Shown: positions 58,001 through 64,000 of the stretch, in pieces
How positions within the stretch are numbered: the first letter of the stretch is position 1
Layout: the number at the start of each line of letters is the position of its first letter
Assembly: GCA_045430305.1 (NCBI GenBank)
Contig: JAILXW010000001.1
Coordinates: 806,001 to 870,000, forward strand
Reading direction: 5' to 3'
Length of the DNA: 64,000 nucleotides
Origin: Agarilytica sp045430305
Lineage (GTDB): Bacteria > Pseudomonadota > Gammaproteobacteria > Pseudomonadales > Cellvibrionaceae
Made by a program: the position numbers and the translations under genes
Notes under the pieces: model-generated
Databases searched by the model: none
What the model saw: the letters and a program-made list of their open reading frames with translations, nothing else
What the model was told of the DNA's origin: nothing

Positions 58001-58811
58001 AATCTAAACTCTGAGCTAATGTGCCGTTATCAAAGTGCTGCCTTTGCCAACTTGCAAAGTCACCATATTGAAGCGGAAGCGGCGACAAAGCATCACCTCC
58101 CCCTTGATACAGTTTAACAAACTCTTCAATTAAAATTCCTGTAGACCAACCATCTGATGCTATATGGTGCATATTTAGCAGTAAAATATACGCGTTATCT
58201 TCTATTTTTATCAGTTTTACGCGAAGGGAAATATCAGAAGACAAGTCGAAAGTCTGTGCGGCATATTCTTTCGCTAGTTTATGTACAAAAATAATTTTAT
58301 CTGACTTCGCCATGCTTTCGTATGCTTCAGATACATCGTCTAACACCAATGAAAAATCGGCTTTTTTCAGCACGCGCTGCTTGGCACCTTCTTCCGTATC
58401 GAGATAAATAGTTCGAAGTATTTCATGCCGGTTAATAATATGTTGAATACACTCCTCTATCTTTTCTTCTTTTATTTCCCCGTATAAAAATATCGCTGAA
58501 GGGATATTATAAGTCGCACTCGCCCCTTCTAACTGATCAAGAAACCATAATCTTTGCTGAGAGTACGATAGAGGGAGTACTTGCGTACGATCCACAGGTT
58601 TTATCGTAGGTAACTCAGACTCACCCTTTGCCTTTGTAAGAAGCTCGATAATTGCAGCCTTATTATTTTTTATCTCTGACTGCAAGTCACCATCAATGCT
58701 GCCTTTTTTTGCATGGAGCTTTAGCTTACCGTCTTCGAGGCTTAAGCTCGCGCCAAGTTCGGCAAGGCGTTTAATCAGGTTTTTTACTGTTAACTCGTGC
58801 TTAGTATCCAT
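49044..58811 (-). CDS. NRPS: docking-C-A-T-C-ligase-KR-T-TE (terminal synthetase)
   Basis: A 3255-residue two-module synthetase. It starts with a TubC-like docking domain (1-60) and C1 (75-500, HHIASDG at 215-221). A1 (530-1045) has pocket residues that read D-V-Q-F-T-A-H-V-V, close to proline codes; T1 has Ser1089. C2 (1145-1560, HHIISDG at 1278-1284) follows. A short A-domain-like C-terminal remnant (about 1615-1680, IPLTKNGAVD) precedes an acyl-AMP-ligase-like domain (about 1770-2320, QLTSGSTGVPK and NGANFYCYEIED). A full PKS-type KR (about 2335-2830, GGLGGIG at 2584-2590, Tyr2735, Asn2739) is followed by T2 (Ser2936) and TE (2990-3250; GWSLG with Ser3068, His3228). No KS or AT is present. 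The ATG overlaps the upstream stop (TAATG). The TE implies that it ends the assembly line. Confidence 0.92.
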   Translation of the reverse strand: MDTKHELTVKNLIKRLAELGASLSLEDGKLKLHAKKGSIDGDLQSEIKNNKAAIIELLTKAKGESELPTIKPVDRTQVLPLSYSQQRLWFLDQLEGASATYNIPSAIFLYGEIKEEKIEECIQHIINRHEILRTIYLDTEEGAKQRVLKKADFSLVLDDVSEAYESMAKSDKIIFVHKLAKEYAAQTFDLSSDISLRVKLIKIEDNAYILLLNMHHIASDGWSTGILIEEFVKLYQGGGDALSPLPLQYGDFASWQRQHFDNGTLAQSLDYWKETLAGLDPILSLPFDKPRPAAQQFYGEQVPVKIDSDLADKLRVVAKQYDASLYMLLMAAYQYLLSYYSRSEDIAIGTPVANRNHPQLEALIGFFVNTLVVRSDVNMNSTFSDLMSSVKTQVLDAMAHGQVPFEKIVDHLAPERSLSYQPFFQNMFSLLNKPMEEVKFENFKVEKIELDSGVAKFDLHLSLVESSEGLEGFFEFSTALFERRSIERMLAHYIKILNLVSTFADIPLKDISLLDEEESNLLDRWNENDHAVTFGTVHAFFESQVERNPNVIALSSDEGSMTYRELDFAANRLANHLLENGVSIDSPVGLSLKRSNDMIIAMLGILKSGACYVALDPNYPIARLQAMVEDSGLGYLVTDTESHEKITPCLDKHIQKNTILMNLDETPAWAGCPDTRPDLSIHKLCAAYVTFTSGSTGRPKGSLVTHGGLANLLQWQIERYPINEGEVCCQYTTINFDVSFQEIFGTLSCGGTLVIASEKERHDPALLVSLLNKEKVSYLFCPVVVLQQLAEYCRHVNTIPKSLRVVTTAGDALRVTKEVEHLFDRLPKAELHNHYGPSETHVVTASHFKPEAKPWPKLPHIGKAVSNCRLYVVDQNLQRVPVGVAGELLIGGDQLFRAYCGRPIHTAEVCIPDAYSGRGGQRLYRTGDLVRFLDNGDVQYLGRIDEQVKIRGFRVELGEIENVFASNEWVSNVVIVARTNERSNEKYLVAYLVLNHQEEDSTTEQLKVYIAKKLPDYMRPSHLVYLNEIPKTKNGKIDRTALPAPRQIEEVFRPPETEMEAYVISLYEHVLDVTNIGRDGHFFDLGGHSLKATKLVTRLREELVGEFSVQMVFEYPRVYDLARLIDGSPKKQHIKIESIARDRDIPLSYPQQRLWFLNQLEGSDSITYSMPMALHVEGNLDPGLVKRTLDCLVARHEILRTSFSDRNGVAVQVIHDYLEPEVRYLKLQSENNRGLDYEIRNVVEKEINTPFNLARGPLLRVSILSLDEGACVFIFNMHHIISDGWSINNLCQEFCAIYAASQTGSDALLDDITIHYADFSVWQRQWLESDDAKGQLDYWAAYLKGLPECINLPLDHSRPPVQSYRGKRVEINIDKALKESLERFSKENNVSLFMTLISAFSVLIYRWSDQKDISIGSALAGRTRSELEPLIGFFANLWVLRADLSGGVSFNDLLAQVKSDTLRAYSNQMLPFDMVVDALKPDRSLAYSPIFQIMFLLHNNESSSFKLEGLSAKSIDVDFDIAKHDLTVNLWPSDDGIVGSFEYSVDLFEDGSIVDLVSSFHSLLGQIVSENPQSVDDYELGFSRASLGSGSVLPLKGLTQFFQAHGATSCAVLENNRAAGVELSAYVASASDPQLQELNVSLQKNLPSILQPVSLVPVSHIPLTKNGAVDESKLRAIHHLSEQEILKANARLEQDFPDKQARYSLMEVSSSSSSLHLADITPGWRWLAHGSVVDDVLTKAEVNTRTDNVLTRPDAYVNGGSLEGSDTPVTLVEALQNTALHFPDKGITFVLANNECKFLSYSALSTEAQAALYGLQQKGLKQGDAVILQLENTYAHLVSFWACVLGGFRPVTVAIAPSYSQKNGVADKLFNIWTLLDSPLVLTNESLEKSLGGMPELYEMFNFQLATFESLICKGELGDIYPAKPEDVVFYQLTSGSTGVPKCIQETHRGIISHILGSSKYCNYSTDDRSMNWLPMDHVVPILTFHLKDTFLGIDQLEVATSLVLHDPLLWLDLIEEFSITHSWSPNFGYKLVAEALSEDNSRSRNLSSIKILMNAGEQVTLPVVKKFLALVAPFGVSEQVMQPSFGMAEACTCMTYQNGFSAETGVRYFKKSSLQSDLVETNAQDKSGIGFIDLGGTIPGVEIRIADENNTLIREGQIGRFQIRGSVITPGYYLNDEANKAAFVGDGWFDSGDLGFILDGRLTLTGRAKETIIVNGANFYCYEIEDVVNSVDGVIPTFSAAVSVDDEESGTENLLIFFCPEEAGAVSADTISRIKGEVTRALGVSPAYVIPIDTKAFPKTTSGKIQRVQLKKALLAGEYAARLREIDLVLNSPDVIPSWFYQERWVKKTLEFKGGVSHPGTYLVFNDNSHDLTALITRLRSQGRDVVEVVKGENYQRLNEVSFSLNPNNLEDFRCLINDLCRSHLAPTTVVYTWYACREIVAKDHKAYLDIALKQGVYVLKALLSALISSTQNQEEPRFFITASDALSHSAHEASDYASGYLQGWLSSVNAELGNLQTALVSVSESERKNISSILQGELSQVFIEDVCYHENKRYCQRFETALLDNTGSYRGPRPEGFYLVSGGLGGIGSLVCQWLLKEYRVRLLILGRSELVPGSEKYESFASMKKISNDIVYVQADLNNCETLENLVNDQAQAWGCSLDGVFHLAGIYNESMLHDETQYEVDVAVDAKVMAAFNLFNLLVKHRERAKSREPALFVNMSSALSYFPAAGISTYSATNAFLNSFTQYQNQDHGVALESYALVSSNWDAIGMSSDIPFKKAVEQRGFHFMRPDHALASIRSILSQKPGVWMFGIDMSKPALRSRLVDQPAEVLKPYLFVQTPTSSQVLNDVSSAHADRFGKAIHIDACSVDKLPTIVNGVVKEEAGASAQISGAGTSIKMEPKSNVERKLVDLWKDVLNLENLGTNENFFELGGNSILAVNLLGMINQKFSQEINLAKLFHAQTIVDLAIVIEEEQGDLWNPIVTLNSKGDKAPLFLVHPGGGWVTNYQLLTSLLDDDQPVFGVQARGIIPGLRSHQTIEEMSSAYADAINEAMKESNQNVCSIGGWSLGAVIAFETAKQLQERGITLENLFLIDSAPHPFDEDEIKILDEYDDVDMLAHLSETLLSQKDMLNSLSPDERLNYTYQHLLDEGEVPPGTGVEHLESLRDEALANAQIRRKGVSDSMIENVKMLLIISSEVNARSHGLEYLGWGKYVKGKINVFDVNGKHENLMASPCVEKIASAINRVISDGNHTI

Positions 58812-61800
58812 TAGAACTCGAAGGTTTCAGTTTCGTCATTATCGCTACGGTTAGCTTCTGAAGTGAGCTTATTAGCAGCGATTTTCAGGTCAACATGATC
58901 AGCAAGCTCACTAATCGTAGGGTTCTCAAATATCTCTTTTACTGTGGAAGATACAGAAAACTCTTCCATCACCCTAGCGGAGAGTTGCGCAGCTAACAAC
59001 GAGTGGCCGCCAACTTCAAAAAAGTCTGTTTGAACACCTACCTTATCTATCCCGATAAGTTCACACCAAATATCCGCTATACGAATTTCTGTTTCACTAG
59101 TTGGCGCGATGTATTGGTTCTCAATAAATTGAGATAAATCAGGTTGTGGTAGAGCGAGGCGATCTACCTTACGATTTGGGGTAAGGGGCATTTTATCCAG
59201 TTGTTGAAACACAGAGGGCACCATAAAATTGGGAAGTTTCGATTTCAGGTATTTTCGTAAGTCTGAAATAGAGGTTTCCCGCCCAGCCGATTTAGTAACA
59301 ACAAAACATACCAGGCGGTCAATCCCATTCCCATCCGGGCGTGCAACAACGGCAACATCCTCGACCTCCTCATGCGCATGTAGCTTGTCTTCGATTTCTT
59401 GAAGCTCGATTCGATAACCTCGAATACTCACCTGAAAGTCGTTACGACCTATATATTGAATTTCACCACTTTCTAAATAGCGCCCGAGATCGCCAGTTTT
59501 GTAAAGTTTCCCAGATTGGGATTTACCAAAAGGATCTACAACAAAATTCTCACGAGTAGCATCTTCACGATTGAGATAACCTTCAGACACACCAATACCC
59601 CCGGTGCAAATTTCACCAATAACACCACAAGGCAGGGGTTTCATATGCTTATCTAAAACATACATCTGCGTATTGGGGAAGGGCCGCCCTATCGTCAAAA
59701 CTTTACCTTGCTCGTATTCAAATAAACTCGACCCCAAGGAAATTTCTGAGTTTCCGTACATATTCAAAAACCGTCTGCCGCCCTGAAGCCACTTTTCTAC
59801 GACGGCGTCTGTGCAAGGTTCAGCGGTTGAGATAATGGTCTTTAATGAATCGGGCATGCGTGCGACCGGCAGCACTGCCAATAAAGATACTGGCCACGAC
59901 ACCATGCTGATTTTTACTTCATCGAGCAACCGATAAAGAGCGTCACCAGGCATAGCCTCTTCATCGTTTACCTGATAGAGCGTTGCACCCGACAACCAGG
60001 CCATATAACTCCCCCATAAGGAAATGGAGAAACTAATCGACGCAAACTGCAATATTCGATGGCTTTCGTCCAACAAGTTAAATTTTTTGTGGGCCAGCGC
60101 CATGTTTCTGAAACTAAGATGATTGACCAAGATTCCTTTAGGCATGCCTGTCGTACCAGAGGTATAGAGTACGTAAGCAGGCGCATCGACATCTTCAAGC
60201 AGTGGTGGGTTCACCTTATTTTGCGTAAGAATCTTTTCTTTATCGCGATCTAAACAAATGACTTTTGCGCTGTGTTTTGGTAAATGCTGTTCGATAACTT
60301 CGTGAGTGAGAATAATTTCTAGCTCTGTATCTTGCACCATATGCGCGAGGCGGTCATCTGGATAACTGGGGTTTAAAGGAACATACACACCACCAGCCTT
60401 AAAAATTCCAAGAGTACCAATCCCCATATATTGACTCGGCCTTACAAACAACCCGACCCGTACACCAGGCCTAACACCTAAAGACATTAAATAGTGCGCG
60501 AGCTGGTTTGCCTCTTCGTTAAGGGATTGATAACTATACCGGTTATCTTCAAAAACATAGGCCAGCTTATTTGGGGTTTTATCGACCTGCTGCTCAAATA
60601 TATTGTGTAATGCGCCATCCCAGGAGTATTTTTCGTCCGTTTGGTTCCAGTTTTCTAACGCTACTTTTTCTTGGTTACTCAACATGTCGTATTGGTATAC
60701 ATCACGCTCTGGGTTCCTAACAATATTTTCGAGCAGCTCAATATAATGATCTAACAAGCGTTGAATACTCGCCTCTTTAAATAAATCAGTGGCATATTCA
60801 AGGTTGCCCACAATGAAGTCCCCACGCTCGACCATCGAAAAGTTAAGATCTAGTTTCGCTGTTGTGACACCAATTTTATAATTGGAGACTTTAAGACCTT
60901 CAACTGTTTCGCCATCATCTTTCACAAATTGATTGTGTAAACGGAACATGACTTGAAATACAGGCGGAACGCCTAAGCTTCGAAGTGGCTGAATAGCATC
61001 AACCACTGAATCAAATGGTACGTCAGAATTTTCATAGGCTTCGATCATATTTTTCCCTAGGTCGCTCAACAAACGACTATAGGGAACACCCTCACTGACC
61101 TTAGAACGAACAACGATTGTATTGGCAAAAAAACCAATCATGCTCTCAAGTTCAACGCGGCCGCGATTCGCGATCGCGGTGCCAATCGCAATATCGTCAC
61201 TACCTGAAAATCTTGCTAGCAACACAGACAAGGCCGTTAACAACACATTGAACAGTGTTGTTCCTTCTTTTATTGCTAAGTGATTTAGTGATTTCGATAG
61301 TTCTGGAGAAAGCTGAAAATTATAGCTATCTCCCCGAAAGCTTTGTGCCGGTGGGCGAGAAAAATCAGTTGGTAGACTCAATAATGGAGGTAACCCATCG
61401 AGCTTATTCTTCCAATAGCCAATTTGTTCTTGGTATTTCGCACTAGAAACGTAATTTTTTTGCCAAATAGCATAGTCGGCATATTGTATCGCTAAATCTT
61501 CTAGCACCTTTCCATGGGGGTTTTTCACATCCAAATATTTGTAGTTGTATACAAGTTCCTTAAAGATAACATTTAGAGACCAGCCATCTGATATAATGTG
61601 GTGCATATTAAGCACCAGAACATGCGAGTTTTCTGAAGAGGTAATCAGAAGGGCTTTAAATAGCCGCTCGCTCTCTAAATCAAAGCTGTGATTCACAAAC
61701 GCCATAATGCTCTGTGCGATATCAGATTCAGACTTATCTGTATATTCTAGCTCTACCCTGTTAACCTCTTGAACAATCTGCTGCGGTGTGCTGCTGATAT

Positions 61801-62200
61801 CATTCTGGAAGTTGGTACGCAAAATTTCATGGCGATGCACAATAGTTTCTATCGCTCGACGCAAGCGTTCTTTATCTAGCTGGCCTTGTAAACGAAAAGT
61901 CAAAGGCATATTGTAAGTCGGGCTCGGTCCTTCAAGTTGATTTAGAAACCAATACGATTGTTGAACAAGCGAAAGTGGTATTCCACCTTCTCGACTCTGT
62001 TTCAATATCGTCTCTGGCGAACGGGAGTCACCAGAAAACTCATTTAGAAATGCTATAATTTCTTTTTTATGCGCTTTAAGTTGAGAAATACTTTCTGGTG
62101 TTAAGGCTTGCTTTTTTCCTTTTACTTTTAGATCTGTTCCGTCAACCTCAACAAAAACCCCTTCCCGTCTCAAATTTCTCAGAAATTCCGATATGATCAT
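58811..62200 (-). CDS. NRPS module: docking-C-A-T
   Basis: The 1129-residue protein has a TubC-like beta-hairpin docking domain (1-55), C (70-490, HHIISDG at 200-206), A (about 530-1010, LYTSGTTGMPKG, GRNDFQVSIRGYRIEL, MPLTPNRKVDR with the A10 Lys) and T (FFEVGGHSLLAAQL, near 1070). In A core A4 the motif is FSIS (724-727), so the Asp that binds the substrate amino group is Ser. The usual GPTE is GNSE. It ends in an acidic tail (DNDETETFEF) that likely docks to the next synthetase. The ATG overlaps the upstream stop (ATGA) and the next gene overlaps as TAATG, so the three NRPS genes are coupled. Confidence 0.92.
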   Translation of the reverse strand: MIISEFLRNLRREGVFVEVDGTDLKVKGKKQALTPESISQLKAHKKEIIAFLNEFSGDSRSPETILKQSREGGIPLSLVQQSYWFLNQLEGPSPTYNMPLTFRLQGQLDKERLRRAIETIVHRHEILRTNFQNDISSTPQQIVQEVNRVELEYTDKSESDIAQSIMAFVNHSFDLESERLFKALLITSSENSHVLVLNMHHIISDGWSLNVIFKELVYNYKYLDVKNPHGKVLEDLAIQYADYAIWQKNYVSSAKYQEQIGYWKNKLDGLPPLLSLPTDFSRPPAQSFRGDSYNFQLSPELSKSLNHLAIKEGTTLFNVLLTALSVLLARFSGSDDIAIGTAIANRGRVELESMIGFFANTIVVRSKVSEGVPYSRLLSDLGKNMIEAYENSDVPFDSVVDAIQPLRSLGVPPVFQVMFRLHNQFVKDDGETVEGLKVSNYKIGVTTAKLDLNFSMVERGDFIVGNLEYATDLFKEASIQRLLDHYIELLENIVRNPERDVYQYDMLSNQEKVALENWNQTDEKYSWDGALHNIFEQQVDKTPNKLAYVFEDNRYSYQSLNEEANQLAHYLMSLGVRPGVRVGLFVRPSQYMGIGTLGIFKAGGVYVPLNPSYPDDRLAHMVQDTELEIILTHEVIEQHLPKHSAKVICLDRDKEKILTQNKVNPPLLEDVDAPAYVLYTSGTTGMPKGILVNHLSFRNMALAHKKFNLLDESHRILQFASISFSISLWGSYMAWLSGATLYQVNDEEAMPGDALYRLLDEVKISMVSWPVSLLAVLPVARMPDSLKTIISTAEPCTDAVVEKWLQGGRRFLNMYGNSEISLGSSLFEYEQGKVLTIGRPFPNTQMYVLDKHMKPLPCGVIGEICTGGIGVSEGYLNREDATRENFVVDPFGKSQSGKLYKTGDLGRYLESGEIQYIGRNDFQVSIRGYRIELQEIEDKLHAHEEVEDVAVVARPDGNGIDRLVCFVVTKSAGRETSISDLRKYLKSKLPNFMVPSVFQQLDKMPLTPNRKVDRLALPQPDLSQFIENQYIAPTSETEIRIADIWCELIGIDKVGVQTDFFEVGGHSLLAAQLSARVMEEFSVSSTVKEIFENPTISELADHVDLKIAANKLTSEANRSDNDETETFEF

Positions 62201-64000
62201 ATGGTTAACTCCATCATGTCGTCGTCATCAAGGTCACTCGCCGATTGATGAAGCTCAATTAATTCTTCTACGCGCTCCGCAAGCGCTTCGATGGTTGCGT
62301 GCTCAAACACCATTCTGACAGGAAGATGAATATCAAACACATCTTGAATTCTAGCAACAAGCTGGGTCGCTAATAATGAGTGACCGCCAATCTCGAAGAA
62401 ATTATTACGGATGCCTACCTTTTTCAGATCCATAAGATCTTCCCAAATACTAACCAGACGCTGCTGAGTTTCAGTGGACGGTTCACAATACTCGGCTTCA
62501 AGCTGCTTACTTAAATCTGGCGCTGGCAACCCGATGCGATCTACCTTTCGATTTGGAGTGAGGGGCATACGCTCAAGTTGTTGAAATATACTGGGCACCA
62601 TAAAATTTGGCAGCTTACCGGATAAGTCTTTTCGAATATCAGAAAAGTCGAGCTCAACGCCCTCTTCTATCGCAACCATAAAACACACGAGCCTGTCGAT
62701 GCCGCGAGGGTCCGGACGCGCGACAACCACGGCATCTTCAATATCTTCTCGCTCAAGGACTTCTTTTTCAATTTCGTTGGTTTCAATACGAAAGCCCCGA
62801 ATCGAGACTTGGAAATCATCACGTCCGTGAAACTCAATCTCACCATTTGATAAGTAACGGCCAAGATCACCAGTTTTATACAAGCGATTCCCTTTATCTA
62901 GATCGAGATGATTGGGAATGAAATTTTCGGCAGTGGCATCAGGGCGATTGATATAACCTTTTGCCAACCCAAGCCCTGAAGTATGAATCTCGGCCAATAC
63001 CCCGACCGGTACTTGCTGCAGGTTCTCATCCAATAAAAACATTTTTGTATTGGGGAAGGGTTTTCCGATCGTAAAAGGGTCTCCTTCAATATACTCGTAA
63101 AGTGACGAGCCTAAAGACACTTCTGAATTTCCGTACATGTTGAAAAACCGTCTTCCATTCGATGACCATTTTTTTGCAACGGCTAAATTACATGGCTCTG
63201 CACAAGATATGATGGTTTTTAAGCTAGGTGATACTTTGTCTTCCGGTAATACAGACAAAAGCGATACGGGTAATGTTGCTATCGTTATTTGGTATTTATC
63301 AATCAGTTTATACAGTGGCTCACCGGGCATTGATTGATCATCGTTTACTTGATACAAAGTTGCACCTGACAACCAGGCCATAAAACTGGACCACAATGAA
63401 ATAGAGAAGCTCATGGACGCAAATTGAAGCACGCGGTTATCTTCATTCCAAAACCCTGACAATTGATGAGCCAAGGCCATATTGCGAAAGCTCTTATGCG
63501 CAACAAGAATTCCTTTTGGCAAACCGGTAGAGCCAGAGGTGTATAACACATACGCTGAATTTTCAGGGCGTAAAGCTGTGGTGGGGTTTTCGGATGGAAA
63601 TCTACACCACTCTTCTTGTTTTTCATCTAATGAGATAACTTTTGTAGCAGCGCTTTTATAATGAGACTCCAACACCTGTTGCGTTAATATCAACACAGGC
63701 TGAGTATCTTCGACCATGTGCTGTAAACGATCATCGGGGTAGGAAGGGTTCAAAGGTATATAAGTACCACCAGATTTAAGCACTGCCAGCATAGCAATAC
63801 CAAGTAAATGCCCCCGGTTTACGCTAACCCCAACTCTCACTTCAGGCCCAACACCAAGGCTTGTTAGATAATTAGATAATTTATTCGCTTCACTATTTAA
63901 TTCTCTATATGTGTAAGTACGTGCACCAAATACATAGGCAAGTTTACCTGGTGTGTTTTCCACTTGTTTTTCAAACAAGTGATGTATACACCCTTCCCCA
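62197..64000 (-). CDS. NRPS, partial: adenylation and carrier domains, runs off right edge
   Basis: The reading frame is open to the right edge with a typical inter-domain lead (GCIHHLFEKQVENTPGKLAYVFG), so the TTG near 63978 is not the start and the protein continues upstream, probably with a C domain. Visible parts are a full A domain (LYTSGSTGLPKGI, GRDDFQVSIRGFRIE, MPLTPNRKVDR) and T (NFFEIGGHSLLATQL). As in the next module, A4 reads FSIS and A5 reads GNSE. The C-terminus is strongly acidic (SDLDDDDMMELTI), as expected for a short linear motif that binds the docking domain of the following protein. Confidence 0.9.
   Translation of the reverse strand, partial: GEGCIHHLFEKQVENTPGKLAYVFGARTYTYRELNSEANKLSNYLTSLGVGPEVRVGVSVNRGHLLGIAMLAVLKSGGTYIPLNPSYPDDRLQHMVEDTQPVLILTQQVLESHYKSAATKVISLDEKQEEWCRFPSENPTTALRPENSAYVLYTSGSTGLPKGILVAHKSFRNMALAHQLSGFWNEDNRVLQFASMSFSISLWSSFMAWLSGATLYQVNDDQSMPGEPLYKLIDKYQITIATLPVSLLSVLPEDKVSPSLKTIISCAEPCNLAVAKKWSSNGRRFFNMYGNSEVSLGSSLYEYIEGDPFTIGKPFPNTKMFLLDENLQQVPVGVLAEIHTSGLGLAKGYINRPDATAENFIPNHLDLDKGNRLYKTGDLGRYLSNGEIEFHGRDDFQVSIRGFRIETNEIEKEVLEREDIEDAVVVARPDPRGIDRLVCFMVAIEEGVELDFSDIRKDLSGKLPNFMVPSIFQQLERMPLTPNRKVDRIGLPAPDLSKQLEAEYCEPSTETQQRLVSIWEDLMDLKKVGIRNNFFEIGGHSLLATQLVARIQDVFDIHLPVRMVFEHATIEALAERVEELIELHQSASDLDDDDMMELTI

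Noticed and set aside
63976..63978. TTG as the true start of the right-edge NRPS
   Set aside because: The frame is open to the window end with typical NRPS inter-domain sequence before it, so the gene is simply cut by the window.

Overview
The window looks like chromosomal DNA of a marine-type gammaproteobacterium, most plausibly of the Cellvibrionaceae (Saccharophagus/Teredinibacter-like). This placement is an inference from the housekeeping proteins, the tig-clpP-clpX-lon-hupB-ppiD gene order, and the mix of a sulfated-type exopolysaccharide locus with a large NRPS. No database search was possible.

Region 1 (1-12.2 kb) is conserved core genome: rmuC with the start of a membrane protein gene, murI, then the proteostasis block tig, clpP, clpX, lon, hupB, ppiD on the minus strand. 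Intrinsic terminators separate several of these genes, and heat-shock-like promoters can be seen before clpX and lon. A tRNA-Leu lies upstream of tig.

Region 2 (12.5-18.6 kb, plus strand) is an outer-membrane polysaccharide export operon: a Wzi-like barrel, a large multi-SLBB Wza-like exporter, a second Wzi-like barrel and a small barrel protein. It is followed by tRNA-Val and two identical tRNA-Asn genes.

Region 3 (19.4-45.3 kb, almost all minus strand, visibly AT-rich up to about 42.7 kb) is a Wzx/Wzy-type surface-polysaccharide locus. In transcription order it holds ManC, a WecA-like initiating transferase, a MarR-type EPS regulator, Wzz, a CDP-sugar set (RfbF, an aminotransferase, RfbG, RfbH, a 3,5-epimerase-like protein), glycosyltransferases, Wzx, a sulfotransferase, a FAD oxidoreductase paired with a Gfo/Idh-like protein, Wzy, more transferases and methyltransferases, and a UDP-6-deoxy-L-HexNAc set (FnlA-like, an RmlD-like reductase, a 2-epimerase, WbuB, a shortened WbuC). 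The product is inferred to be a polymer containing a deoxy-L-HexNAc and a CDP-derived deoxy or amino sugar, probably sulfated.

Region 4 (45.5-47.8 kb) contains two tandem, near-identical, GGA-rich non-coding RNA genes. Each has a GacA-box-like palindrome upstream and an intrinsic terminator. They flank a HipBA toxin-antitoxin pair on the opposite strand. They look like RsmZ/CsrB-type CsrA-sequestering RNAs.

Region 5 (47.8-64 kb, minus strand) is the downstream part of an NRPS cluster: a partial A-T protein running off the right edge, a C-A-T protein, a 3255-residue C-A-T-C-ligase-KR-T-TE protein, MbtH and a type II thioesterase. The final module carries an acyl-AMP-ligase-like domain and a ketoreductase without any ketosynthase or acyltransferase. 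The two upstream A domains lack the usual amino-group-binding Asp. Together these suggest a lipo- or depsipeptide with unusual, non-alpha-amino building blocks.
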